Assembly: GCF_001665395.1 (NCBI RefSeq) | Contig: NZ_LZSG01000001.1 | Coordinates: 124,001 to 188,000, forward strand | Source: Mycobacterium sp. 1164966.3 | GTDB lineage: Bacteria; Actinomycetota; Actinomycetes; Mycobacteriales; Mycobacteriaceae | Length of the DNA: 64,000 bases | Direction: 5' to 3' | Shown: positions 7,644 to 15,677 of the stretch, in pieces | Position numbering within the stretch: the first letter of the stretch is position 1 | Layout of the letters: every line of letters begins with the position of its first letter | Notes under the pieces: model-generated | Seen by the model: the letters and a program-made list of their open reading frames with translations, nothing else | Told to the model about the DNA's origin: nothing | Databases searched by the model: none | Made by a program: the position numbers and the translations under genes

Positions 7644-8612
7644 GTGACAGCGAGCGAGCACCTGCGGTTCGACGAGCAGGTTGCCGTGATCACCGGCGCG
7701 GGCGGCGGCTTGGGGCGAGAGTATGCCCTGCTGCTCGCCTCGCGCGGTGCGCGGATCGTCGTCAACGACACCGGCGGGTCAGTCACCGGTGACGGCTCGA
7801 ACGTGGAAGCCGCGAGGGCCGTCGCATCGGAGATTCGCCAACTCGGCGGTGACGCCGTTGCCGACACCCACAGCGTGACCGACCCGGAAGGTGGAAAGGC
7901 GATCATCGAAGCCGCGCTCCGCGCCTGGGGGCGCGTGGACATCGTGATCAACAATGCCGGCATCGTCCGCGACTCGCCGTTCGAGGACATGACCGCCGAG
8001 CGATTCGAACCCGTCTTGGATGTGCACCTGCGCGGCGCATTCCATGTCACCAGGCCGGCCTGGCACGTGATGCGCGAGCAGCGCTATGGCCGGATCCTCA
8101 ACACCTGCTCGGCCGCGGGAATCCTAGGCGCCGAAGGCATGAGCAACTACGGCGCGGCCAAGACCGGGTTGATCGGCCTGACCCGCGTCCTGGCCGCCGA
8201 GGGCGCCGAGCGCGGCATCAAAATCAATGCGATAGCGCCGATCGCCTACACCCGGATGTTGACGCACTCCATCGATGTAGCCGGTCAGCCCGACGACGCG
8301 TCGGACCGCGCCGTGCTGGACGAGCTTGTGGGCCAATACCTGCAGAGGCTGGACCCCGCCCGGGTCGCGCCGGTGGTGGCCTTCCTGACGCACCGCGACT
8401 GCCCGGTCTCTGGCGAGATCTACACCGTCGGCGCCGGACACGTCGCACGCTTCTTCATCGGCAGGACAAAAGGTTTCTACAGTTCCGCGCTGTCCATCGA
8501 AGATGTCCGCGACCATTTCGCGGAAATCCGCGACGAGGCGGACTACACCGTGCCCGGCGGACCAGTCGACGAAATGAGCGCACTCTTCGCGACCATCATG
8601 GCGGAACCTTAA
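7644..8612 (+). CDS. Short-chain dehydrogenase (hydroxyacyl-CoA/17-beta-HSD4-like)
   Basis: 322 residues, GTG start. The coenzyme motif TGAGGGLGRE is at about 17-26, NNAGIVRD follows, and the catalytic NYGAAK has Tyr169. The N-terminal pattern with an inserted NDTGGSVTGDGSN loop and a C-terminal extension (residues about 250-322) matches the dehydrogenase half of peroxisomal multifunctional enzyme type 2 and its mycobacterial relatives. It is probably NAD-dependent and acts on a 3-hydroxyacyl-CoA or hydroxysteroid. It follows the P450 by 40 bases on the same strand. Confidence 0.85.
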   Translation: MTASEHLRFDEQVAVITGAGGGLGREYALLLASRGARIVVNDTGGSVTGDGSNVEAARAVASEIRQLGGDAVADTHSVTDPEGGKAIIEAALRAWGRVDIVINNAGIVRDSPFEDMTAERFEPVLDVHLRGAFHVTRPAWHVMREQRYGRILNTCSAAGILGAEGMSNYGAAKTGLIGLTRVLAAEGAERGIKINAIAPIAYTRMLTHSIDVAGQPDDASDRAVLDELVGQYLQRLDPARVAPVVAFLTHRDCPVSGEIYTVGAGHVARFFIGRTKGFYSSALSIEDVRDHFAEIRDEADYTVPGGPVDEMSALFATIMAEP

Positions 8613-8699
8613 TAGAGGGACATGCAGGGCCGGGAATTTACCTTTGTGAGCCGTACCAATTTCGTCATAACCCGCCCGGGCTGCGTATTTCTATTAAGG
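8607..8699. repeat. 93-base segment with 10-base terminal inverted repeats
   Basis: CCTTAATAGA (8607-8616) and TCTATTAAGG (8690-8699) are perfect inverted repeats 73 bases apart. The left copy contains the SDR stop codon. The interior has no open frame of note. It may be a transcription-end structure or a miniature insertion remnant; chance cannot be excluded. Confidence 0.35.
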
Positions 8700-9161
8700 T
8701 AGCAAAATCGTGGCCGCAAATTCTAATCGGTCGCGATCAGCCATTGCCGGCACTGCCAAAGGGTCGTGCGCTCTTGGCGCCGACGGTAGGCTGGAGGCCG
8801 ACTGTGACGCATTCGTGACCGGATCACTCGGACACCCGCGAGGAAGCCACCGGTGAGCGGGAATGTGCAGGTAGAGGTCAGAAATCGCGGTGAAATCAAG
8901 GGCTGTCCGCCTGCTCGCTCCGCCTGGGGTGAAAATCTGGATGGCGGCATTCACAGCAAGCTGCCGCATACTTGACGTCATGCAACAAGCGACATCACCG
9001 CAAACCGCAGATGCGGTTATCGGTGATGCGCGCCGCGAGCGGGTGGCATTTCCCACTGGCGAGCAGACACAGAATCGCCCGATTTGGCCCCAAATTGGGC
9101 GATTCTGTGTTCCCCCGCAAGCGGGAGGTGCCCCCAGTTCGCGCGTAATTCGGCGAGGTTT
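8613..9161. other. Intergenic region, no supported gene
   Basis: This 549-base stretch holds the right part of the 93-base inverted-repeat segment and a dispersed palindromic element at 9060-9135. Open frames across it on either strand lack ribosome sites and family resemblance, and I treat them as spurious. Confidence 0.6.
9060..9135. repeat. Dispersed intergenic hairpin repeat
   Basis: CGAGCAGAC at 9060 leads into a stem with 21-base arms at 9067-9087 and 9090-9110 (one mismatch, 2-base loop); the outer 14 bases pair perfectly. A second small hairpin (CCGCAAGCGG) follows directly. A relative of the CGAGCAGACnCAnAATCGCC core is at 16801-16858, so this is a repeated element, not a unique terminator. 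It lies 27 bases before the cpsA start. Confidence 0.7.
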
Positions 9162-10715
9162 ATGATGGGCCGCCCTGCCCACCTGAAGCGCCATCGTGCC
9201 GTTCGTCAGCCCTCCCGATTCCGGAGGGCGGTGACCCGCGGCATCATGACCCTGGTGTCATTGGTGGCGGTGGTGGCCACCGGTGCCGGCTATTGGGTGG
9301 CCCACGGGGCGCTGGGCGGCATCACCATCTCGGAAGCTCTGACCCCCGACGACCCGCGGTCCAGCGGAAACCAAATGAACATCCTGCTGATCGGCCTGGA
9401 CTCGCGCAAAGACCAGGACGGCAACGACCTGCCGTCATCGATCCTGCGGCAGCTGCATGCGGGCGATTCCGATGACGGCGGCTACAACACCAACACGCTG
9501 ATATTGGTGCATGTCGGCGCCGACGGCAAAGTCGTCGCCTTCTCGATCCCCCGCGACGACTGGGTGCCGTTCAACGGCGTACCCGGGTACAACCACATCA
9601 AGATCAAAGAGGCCTACGGGCTCACCAAGCAATACGTTGCACAGAAGCTGGCCAATCAGGGCACCAGCAGCCGTAAGGAACTCGAGAGCAAGGGCCGCGA
9701 GGCCGGACGGGCCGCCACGTTGCGCGCGGTACGCAGCCTGACCGGTGTTCCGATCGACTATTTCGCCGAGGTCAACCTGGCCGGTTTCTACGATTTGGCC
9801 CAGACGCTGGGCGGCGTTGACGTCTGTCTGAACCACGACGTCTACGACTCCTATTCCGGAGCCAACTTCCCCGCCGGACGGCAACGGTTGAACGCCTCGC
9901 AAGCGCTGGCATTCGTCCGGCAGCGTCACGGCCTGGAAAACGGCGATTTGGACCGCACTCACCGGCAACAGGCGTTCTTGTCGTCGGTCATGCGGGAGCT
10001 TCAGGACTCGGGCACCTTCACCAACCTGGACAGGCTGAACAGCCTGATGGCGGTGGCACGCAAGGATGTCGTGCTGTCGGCCGGGTGGGACCAGGACCTG
10101 TTCCGCCGGATGGGCGATCTGGCGGGCGGGAACAACGTCGAGTTCCGGACGCTGCCGGTGGTCCGCTACGACAACATCGACGGCCAGGACGTCAACATCA
10201 TCGACCCGGCCGCGATCAAGGCGGAGGTGGCTGCGGCGATCGGCGCCGCCCCGCCGGCACCCGCCACCACGACCACGGTCAGCAAGCCCGACCCGTCCAC
10301 CGTCGTCGACGTGATCAACTCCGGCAGCCTGACCGGCCTGGCCAGCGAGGTGTCGCGTGCGCTCAAGAAGCAGGGCTACACCATGGGCCAGGTCCGCGAT
10401 CGCAATTCTGGCGAGCCGACGGCGACGACGATCACGTACGGCGCCGGCGCAGACACCGACGCGCGCAACGTGGCGACACTGCTGGGCATCGACGCTCCTA
10501 AGCAGGCCGACCCCACCCTGGCGCCAGGCCACATTCAAGTTGTCGTGGACACCAACTTCTCGCTGCCCGCACTCGAGGAGACCACGACCACGACGACGAC
10601 CACCACGACCACCAAGTCCAGCACCTACGGGTCTTACGGCTATACCACCAGCACCTACCCGACACCCGATCGAGGAAAACCCATCGACGGCGGCGGCGTG
10701 CCCTGCGTCAACTAG
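9162..10715 (+). CDS. cpsA: LytR-CpsA-Psr (LCP) family cell-wall ligase, CpsA-type
   Basis: 517 residues from the ATG at 9162 (a second ATG follows immediately); a longer frame to 9084 runs through the hairpin repeat and is unlikely. A basic N-terminus, one membrane segment at about 28-48, then the extracytoplasmic LCP domain (about 75-240) with IPRDDWV, the FAEVNLAGFYDL helix and FVRQRHGLENGDLDRTHRQQ, which carries the conserved arginines that bind the polyprenyl phosphate. A LytR_C domain follows at about 385-480, then a threonine run and a Gly/Ser/Tyr tail. LCP enzymes attach arabinogalactan or similar glycopolymers to peptidoglycan. Position and length match M. tuberculosis Rv3484. Confidence 0.9.
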   Translation: MMGRPAHLKRHRAVRQPSRFRRAVTRGIMTLVSLVAVVATGAGYWVAHGALGGITISEALTPDDPRSSGNQMNILLIGLDSRKDQDGNDLPSSILRQLHAGDSDDGGYNTNTLILVHVGADGKVVAFSIPRDDWVPFNGVPGYNHIKIKEAYGLTKQYVAQKLANQGTSSRKELESKGREAGRAATLRAVRSLTGVPIDYFAEVNLAGFYDLAQTLGGVDVCLNHDVYDSYSGANFPAGRQRLNASQALAFVRQRHGLENGDLDRTHRQQAFLSSVMRELQDSGTFTNLDRLNSLMAVARKDVVLSAGWDQDLFRRMGDLAGGNNVEFRTLPVVRYDNIDGQDVNIIDPAAIKAEVAAAIGAAPPAPATTTTVSKPDPSTVVDVINSGSLTGLASEVSRALKKQGYTMGQVRDRNSGEPTATTITYGAGADTDARNVATLLGIDAPKQADPTLAPGHIQVVVDTNFSLPALEETTTTTTTTTTTKSSTYGSYGYTTSTYPTPDRGKPIDGGGVPCVN

Positions 10716-10728
10716 TGCCGAGCAGGCG

Positions 10729-11520
10729 CTAGGCGTGCGTTCCGCCGTCTATCCGGATCTCGGTCCCGGTGATGAACGCGCCGTCCTCGGACACCAGCAT
10801 GGCGATCACACCGGCGACGGCCGACGGATCGGCCATGGCGGCGCCACTGGATGTCGCCGTGGTGGGCAGTATCGGCGTGAGCCTGGCAAACAGCGACCAG
10901 TCGGCGTCTTTCGGAATGTATCCGCCGGTGGCATCGGTGATGCCGGACTTGATGCTGCCCGGCGCCACGCACACCGCCCGCAAACCATCGCGAGCGTATT
11001 CGAGTGCCAACGCATGGGTGAAGGACTGGATTCCGCCCTTGCTGGCCGCGTAGGCCGCCATGTACGGATGGGCGAAAGAAGCCGACGTAGAGCTGAAGTT
11101 CACAACCGCGCTGCGCGGATTTCCCAATAGCGTTGGCAGCGCTTCGCGCACCACCAGAAAAGTGCCGGTCAAATTGACCGCGATGATTTGGTTCCACTGC
11201 TCGATGCTGGTCTGATGAGTGTGCATCGCCCGCAACATGCCGGCCGCATTGACCACGGAATCCAGGCCGCCAAGCGTTTGGACGGCGAAGGAGACACCAT
11301 CGATCACCGACTGCTCCTCGGCAACGTTCATCTCGCGCGTGGTGAGCCGGTCACCGGTTCCCCCCTCGTCGGCGCAGGCCCGCGTCTTGGCCAAGCCGTC
11401 CGCGGCGATGTCGGCGGCCACCACCGCGGCGCCCTCGCCCAGCATTCGCAGCACAGTGGCCTGGCCGATACCGGATCCAGCGCCGGTCACGAGGATCCGA
11501 TTGCCTTCTAGCCTCTTCAT
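10729..11520 (-). CDS. Short-chain dehydrogenase/reductase
   Basis: 263 residues starting MKRLEGNRILVTG. I chose the ATG at 11520 because GGGAGA lies five bases before it; the frame extends to 11601 without better signals. TGAGSGIG at 12-19, NAAG in the middle, catalytic YAASKGG, and an ending IRIDGGTHA typical of FabG-like SDRs. It converges with cpsA, with only 13 bases between stops. By position it corresponds to Rv3485c. The substrate is not known; the FabG-like C-terminus favours a ketoacyl or hydroxysteroid substrate. Confidence 0.85.
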   Translation of the reverse strand: MKRLEGNRILVTGAGSGIGQATVLRMLGEGAAVVAADIAADGLAKTRACADEGGTGDRLTTREMNVAEEQSVIDGVSFAVQTLGGLDSVVNAAGMLRAMHTHQTSIEQWNQIIAVNLTGTFLVVREALPTLLGNPRSAVVNFSSTSASFAHPYMAAYAASKGGIQSFTHALALEYARDGLRAVCVAPGSIKSGITDATGGYIPKDADWSLFARLTPILPTTATSSGAAMADPSAVAGVIAMLVSEDGAFITGTEIRIDGGTHA

Positions 11521-11754
11521 GTCATCTCCCATCAGCTCACGGTCCATAACGTATTGCACCGCGAGCCGGACTGTACAGCCTCCGTCGAAACCGGTCGTCA
11601 CGGCCGGCCCGTCACCCGCTTTCGCGTTGAAAACGCCTGCGCAGGAGAGGTATTCGGGCGGCCCACGTCGCGACAGGACAACGTCTTTGACGGCTTCTCG
11701 CTGCTCGATCTGACGGCAATCGCGGTGTCCACAAGCATCACTCGATCGTCGAGC
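11521..11754. other. Intergenic, no supported gene
   Basis: Upstream region of the SDR that starts at 11520. Open frames exist on both strands but none shows a ribosome site together with family resemblance. It probably carries the SDR promoter. Confidence 0.4.
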
Positions 11755-11916
11755 TCATCGCCGCACCGAGGCCTCCGGAGGCAATTCACCCGCCCCGCGG
11801 TGTCTGTGCCCTAGCACCGGGAAACGCTCGTAGCCACTGCGCGCCCCGTGTACCAGCGCGGGCAGCAGGGGGGTCAGGATGATCAGGAAGAACACGATCA
11901 CAGGCGCATATTGCAT
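11755..11916 (-). CDS. Small single-pass membrane protein, 53 residues
   Basis: Begins MQYAPVIVFFLIILTPLLP and ends in a charged tail (GHRHRGAGELPPEASVRR). The ATG at 11916 is the first start after an in-frame stop at 11926-11928, so the frame is self-contained. One hydrophobic segment at residues 4-24 is followed by a basic, proline-containing cytoplasmic-looking tail. Codons have G or C in most third positions, as in neighbouring genes, which supports translation. No recognised family. It lies on the same strand as the two flanking SDR genes. The upstream ribosome site is weak. It is reported because the composition is typical of a real micro-protein. Confidence 0.55.
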   Translation of the reverse strand: MQYAPVIVFFLIILTPLLPALVHGARSGYERFPVLGHRHRGAGELPPEASVRR

Positions 11917-12083
11917 GGTTTTCGCTCACACTTCACCGCAACGCGGATGGTTCTAATTCGGCAGTCCCGGAATGGATTCCGGACACGAAGAGTCTCACCC
12001 AATCGGGGTGCCGGTGAGAGTCATCTTCCCGTTCAGCAGGACGGTTTCGGTGTTCCTGAGGTGACACCCAAATCTCCCTTGGC

Positions 12084-12884
12084 TCAGTAGCTTTCGCGAC
12101 TGGCCGCCGGGTCTGCAGGCGGTTGAACGGGAATGCGCCCGACGCTGGCACCACCATCGACGGCGAAGTCGGCGCCGGTGACATAGGACGAATTATCCGA
12201 GGCGAGGAACGCGACCAGCGCGGCGACTTCCTCCGGCGCACCGACCCGGCCCAACGGTGCTCCCGGATGGCTGCCGGGTCCCCGGTGGACGTTGAGGTGC
12301 TCGATCATCGGTGTATCGATCATCCCGGGATACACGGTGTTCACCCGTATCCCGAACTGTCCCAGCTCAATAGACGCCACCTTGGTCAGGCCGCGAAGGC
12401 CCCATTTGGACGACCCATAGGCACCGTAGCCCGAGAGGCCCTGCAGGGCGGCCTGGGAGGAGATGTTGACAATGGAGCCTCCGCCTGCGGCCTTCATGGG
12501 CTCGATGACAGCTTTGATTCCCAGGAAGGGTCCGATCAGGTTGACGCGCAGCATTTGCTCGAACTCGTCGACGCCCTGATCCAGAATAGGCGTCGCAGCG
12601 CAGATCGCCGCGTTGTTCACCAGCACATCGAGGCGGCCGAACTCATTGCGCGCGAACGCAACTGCCTTCGTCCACTGTTCCGGACTGCTGACGTCATGAC
12701 GGATGAACCGTGCGGCCGCACCGATCGATGATGCGACTTCTCGGCCCGCGTCTTCGAGTATGTCGGTGACAACCACATGGGCGCCCAGCGAGGCAAACAA
12801 CCGGGCTTCCGCAGCCCCCTGGCCGCGGCTGCCACCGGTGATGATTGCGACTTTCCCTGACAGGTCGGCAAGTTGGCTGGTCAT
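12084..12884 (-). CDS. Short-chain dehydrogenase, 3-alpha/20-beta-hydroxysteroid-dehydrogenase-like
   Basis: 266 residues from ATG 12884; a TTG two codons upstream is also possible. TGGSRGQGAAEA at about 16-27, NNAAI, catalytic YGSSK and the FAVDGGASVG C-terminal motif of tetrameric SDRs. The opening resembles mycobacterial FabG3-type hydroxysteroid dehydrogenases. Immediately upstream a broken reading frame (12887-13020) ends against this start, so the gene was probably second in an operon cut by the IS200/IS605 element. A promoter may now be missing or provided by the element. Confidence 0.85.
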   Translation of the reverse strand: MTSQLADLSGKVAIITGGSRGQGAAEARLFASLGAHVVVTDILEDAGREVASSIGAAARFIRHDVSSPEQWTKAVAFARNEFGRLDVLVNNAAICAATPILDQGVDEFEQMLRVNLIGPFLGIKAVIEPMKAAGGGSIVNISSQAALQGLSGYGAYGSSKWGLRGLTKVASIELGQFGIRVNTVYPGMIDTPMIEHLNVHRGPGSHPGAPLGRVGAPEEVAALVAFLASDNSSYVTGADFAVDGGASVGRIPVQPPADPAASRESY

Positions 12885-12886
12885 GT

Positions 12887-13020
12887 TCAATCGGCATCCA
12901 TGTCGGGGCCGACCAGAGCGTTCCTCAGCTGCACGTCAATTTCCTTAGCAATCGAGATGTCGCGGCCAACTTTATAACCGTCTCCGGAAGCGTCGCCGAC
13001 ACTATCCCGATGAATGAGAT
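12887..13020 (-). pseudogene. 3' fragment of a gene cut at the insertion-element boundary
   Basis: Minus-strand frame from the element edge to a TGA at 12887-12889: a 44-residue tail reading RDSVGDASGDGYKVGRDISI and ending GPDMDAD. Codon use is normal for the genome and the stop abuts the next gene's start, as in an operon. No start codon with a ribosome site exists and the frame enters insertion-element DNA at 13021, so the 5' part has been lost or moved. I do not recognise the family. Confidence 0.6.
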
Positions 13021-13150
13021 TTGACGTCCTCCCCACGGCTGAAGCCGGGGGATTCCAACCTGTTAGGCGGGTTGGAGCAGTAATTCCTCGCGGTTTCCTG
13101 CTGGTTCCTGCGTCGGCGTCACCACAGCACCCGCAGGTGTGGTGGTTTCT
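13021..13150 (-). ncRNA. Predicted reRNA/omega-RNA 3' region of tnpB
   Basis: In this family the RNA that guides TnpB is processed from the end of tnpB and the right end of the element. Here the tnpB stop (13063) lies inside a 6-bp stem (13055-13060 with 13070-13075), followed by a CCCC-CGGCT/AGCCG-GGGG stem with one bulged base (13031-13051). The scaffold would end at 13021, making minus-strand bases 13020-13001 the native guide. The 5' limit given is approximate. Confidence 0.5.
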
Positions 13151-14316
13151 CGGCAGGCGATGACCGCAAGCCCTGCGGCCAGTATGTTTTTGGCGGCGTT
13201 CACATCGGCGTGCACGGGTCCGTGGGAGCAGCTGGTGCACCGAAAAACCGCTTGGCTCTCGCGATTCTTCGGGTCCACCTGCCCGCACGCCGAACACCGT
13301 AACGAGGTGAACGCTGCCGGGACCTTGATCACCTGTGTCCCGGTGTAGCGGGCCACAGAGCTCAACGCTTGACCAAACCGATGCCACCCCTTTCCCAAGA
13401 TGGCTTTATTCAAGCCTGATTTGCCGGCCGCCCCATTCCCGAGGTAGTGGCCGGGATTGTCGGGGTCTTCGACGGGCTTGGGCCGCCGAGTCATGTTGCG
13501 GGTTTTGAGGTCTTCGGCTACCACCACGGCGTTGGTGCGCGCCAACCGGGCAGCCGTCTGCACGCAGAAGTCCGCACGACGGTGCCGCTCAGCGGCCCGC
13601 AACTTCGCCAATCGCGACCGGATCTTGGCGCGGTTGGCCGAACCCCTGCCCGCACGCGACAGCTTGCGTTGCAGGGCAACCGCGCGCCGGTGTTCACCGT
13701 CAGTGACGAATGTCCGGTCGATCAGTTCACCCTCACTGGTAGCGGCGGCCACCACCACACCGCGATCCACCCCCACCGCCGTGCCCGGGGCCACATGGGC
13801 GGCCGGGGCCTCGATCCCGTCGTCGACCAGCAGCGACAAATACCAATGCGCGCCCTGCCGCGACACCGTGGCCGAACGGAGGGTTTCACCCTCCAGGCAG
13901 CGGGACGCCCGGAATTTCACCCAGCCCAGTTTCGGTAGCTTCACCCGCGCGTGGCAACGGTTGAGCTTCTCCACCACCATCTTGTTGCCCTCGGGGAACC
14001 GGAACGACGGTGCCCACCGCCGCCCCGAACGCCAGTGCACCCGAAACGTCCCGTGCATGCGGCATGCCCGGTCCAAATCCATCAACGTCTGCTGCAAACA
14101 ATGCCCCGGAACGTCCTTGAGCCACTCATGTTCTGCTTTGGCTGCGGCCAGTTCGTGTGCCTGGATCCCGTAGCTCATCCACGCCTCCCGGCGGCGGTAC
14201 TCGCGGCGCTGCTCCAACCCGGTGTTCCACACCGCCCGGCACACCGCGCCGATCTGCCCAGCGAACTCCGCTTGTTCGGCGCTGAACTCGACCCGAAACC
14301 GCCGCCCCGCCAACAT
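13063..14316 (-). CDS. tnpB: IS200/IS605 accessory nuclease TnpB
   Basis: 417 residues. The RuvC catalytic triad is complete: Asp184 (GVDRG), Glu268 (VVAEDL) and Asp371 (HADVNAAKNIL). The zinc ribbon CSACGQ...CTSCSH lies between the last two. These features make it an apparently active RNA-guided DNA nuclease of the Cas12 ancestor type, which helps the element persist by cutting vacated sites. It follows tnpA after three bases. Length and motif order are normal, with no internal stop, suggesting a recent or maintained insertion. Confidence 0.92.
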   Translation of the reverse strand: MLAGRRFRVEFSAEQAEFAGQIGAVCRAVWNTGLEQRREYRRREAWMSYGIQAHELAAAKAEHEWLKDVPGHCLQQTLMDLDRACRMHGTFRVHWRSGRRWAPSFRFPEGNKMVVEKLNRCHARVKLPKLGWVKFRASRCLEGETLRSATVSRQGAHWYLSLLVDDGIEAPAAHVAPGTAVGVDRGVVVAAATSEGELIDRTFVTDGEHRRAVALQRKLSRAGRGSANRAKIRSRLAKLRAAERHRRADFCVQTAARLARTNAVVVAEDLKTRNMTRRPKPVEDPDNPGHYLGNGAAGKSGLNKAILGKGWHRFGQALSSVARYTGTQVIKVPAAFTSLRCSACGQVDPKNRESQAVFRCTSCSHGPVHADVNAAKNILAAGLAVIACRETTTPAGAVVTPTQEPAGNREELLLQPA

Positions 14317-14319
14317 GGT

Positions 14320-14745
14320 TCAGCGATCCTTCTGCGTCTCAACGTAGCGTTTGATCACCGACAACGGTGCACCCCCAACCGTGGCAACAAAGTACGAGTT
14401 GGTCCACAGTGACGGCAACCTGGATTTCAGCCACGGGAACTCCTCGCGCAGCACCCGCGAAGAGCGGCCCTTGATGGCCTTCACCAGCTTGTGCACCCCG
14501 AACTGGGGATCCACCTCCACCAACAGATGCACGTGATCCGGCATGGTCTCCAACTCGATCAACCACGCCCCCTTCTCGTCGATCACCGCAACAATGATCT
14601 CCTTCAGCCGTTGCTCCATCCGACCGCCGATCACTTTGCGGCGGTACTTCGGGCACCACACCACGTGATACGCACACTGGAACGCGATATCCGCGTTCGT
14701 CCGCAACGTAACACCCACACCCGACAACATTAGACAGCCATCCAC
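14320..14745 (-). CDS. tnpA: IS200/IS605 transposase TnpA (HUH/Y1)
   Basis: 141 residues. The HUH metal motif is HVH at 71-73 (PDHVHLLVEV) and the single catalytic tyrosine is Tyr134 (VIKRYVETQ). The opening block AYHVVWCPKYRRKVIGG is diagnostic. It cuts and joins single-stranded element ends recognised through sub-terminal hairpins. The start may be the ATG at 14745 or the one at 14730. The gene is intact, so the element may still move. Confidence 0.93.
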   Translation of the reverse strand: MDGCLMLSGVGVTLRTNADIAFQCAYHVVWCPKYRRKVIGGRMEQRLKEIIVAVIDEKGAWLIELETMPDHVHLLVEVDPQFGVHKLVKAIKGRSSRVLREEFPWLKSRLPSLWTNSYFVATVGGAPLSVIKRYVETQKDR

Positions 14746-14819
14746 TATCTAATCCGCCAACACCCCGGACCCGCGCGGGCGATAGCCACCCCACCCACAC
14801 ACTTCACGCACTCACCCCC

Positions 14820-15287
14820 ATGCCCGAAGGCAGCGGTCCGCCGCGCTACCTACTTTCGATCGGCGGGACGGCGGTCGGCGTATACGGCCTCTTCCTCGGC
14901 GGCTATCTCGCGACCCTGCTGTCCGGAATAGAACCGGTGGAGTGCGTCATGGCGGGTGTCCCGTTCACCGATGTGCTCGGGTTGATGGCGCACCACCACC
15001 CGCCGCCGGAATACCTAGGGATACTGCGCGACGACACGGCCGCCAAAGCGTTCCGCGTTGTGTCCCCGCTTGAGGTTTCACCTGTGGTGGAACGGCGGGC
15101 GGTCTTCGCCGGTCGCGCCGACCGGTTCATTCCGACCGCCCATGCGGCAGCGTTGGCACGGGTGTGGCCGCAATCCGCGGTGCATTGGTACAGCGGTGGG
15201 CATATCGGCTATATCTGGTCGCGGGAAGCAAAGGCATTCGTCACCGGCTTCTTGCAGGACGCGCTATGTTCGCGGGGCCGATCGTGA
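14820..15287 (+). pseudogene. Alpha/beta-hydrolase fragment lacking its N-terminus and nucleophile
   Basis: 155-residue open frame abutting the left side of the IS element. VGVYGLFLGGYLA is the nucleophile elbow of an alpha/beta hydrolase, but the expected serine (GxSxGG) is Phe; a single TCC to TTC change would do this. The acid (GRADRFIP) and histidine (YSGGHIGY) parts of the triad are still present. The N-terminal strands that should precede the elbow are missing. It therefore looks like a dead C-terminal remnant, with the ATG at 14820 of no known significance. Confidence 0.7.
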
Positions 15288-15572
15288 CGCGCTAGCCGCA
15301 ATCCCGCCGCTCGGTATCGAGCCTGCGGCCACCTCGAAATCCACACTCTGAGCGCAGGATCGGTCACCCGCACGCAGACTCGACACGGACAGTGAAGCGC
15401 GGACAGTGCGCGGCGAGACCGGCGCCTCGTGCCACCCGGCCTCGATGACGGCGGTGATGGCCGTGCGTTCGGCGTACGCCGTAAGCACGCCGGTTGCGGC
15501 AAACTCGTCGCGGCTCTGGGCGATTACCGCAGCCTGCGGTCCGACGGTTGGGTGGTAGGGACGCCCTGGCCC

Positions 15573-15588
15573 TGGATCGGTTGATCCA
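15573..15588. repeat. Palindrome TGGATCGGTTGATCCA, copy 1
   Basis: TGGATC and GATCCA arms around GGTT. A near-identical copy lies 105 bases to the right (15678-15693). Paired palindromes in a promoter-like gap suggest operators of a lost or nearby regulator. Confidence 0.5.
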
Positions 15589-15677
15589 TCTCTAGCGTCC
15601 CGACCGCGTTGATCATAAGTTTCTCCGCAGTTCCCCAGGCCTTTGTTCCCGATGAGTGAGATGCCAGCGGAAAGTCA

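Larger units (their letters stand above)
13021..14820 (-). mobile_element. IS200/IS605 family element with intact tnpA and tnpB
   Basis: Both genes read leftwards, tnpA first, three bases apart. The right end is defined by GACGTCAA at 13021 preceded by two hairpins (13031-13051 and 13055-13075), the usual sub-terminal structure recognised by TnpA. The left end is somewhere in 14750-14840, where short GC-rich palindromes occur; I cannot fix the base. There are no inverted terminal repeats or target duplication, as expected for single-strand transposition. The element separates two broken genes. Confidence 0.85.

Noticed and set aside
9084..9161. Longer N-terminus for cpsA
   Set aside because: The added codons are hairpin-repeat DNA; the ATG pair at 9162/9165 precedes a normal membrane anchor.
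8694..9194. 166-codon minus-strand frame
   Set aside because: It reads through the dispersed hairpin repeat, has no ribosome site and shows no family resemblance; its end overlaps the start of cpsA.
10560..10640. ACC-rich run as a DNA repeat element
   Set aside because: It is the threonine-rich tail of the LCP protein, not a separate element.
12890..13387. 166-codon minus-strand frame across the IS right end
   Set aside because: Most of it is antiparallel to tnpB; only the last 44 codons beyond the element edge look coding, and these are reported as a fragment.
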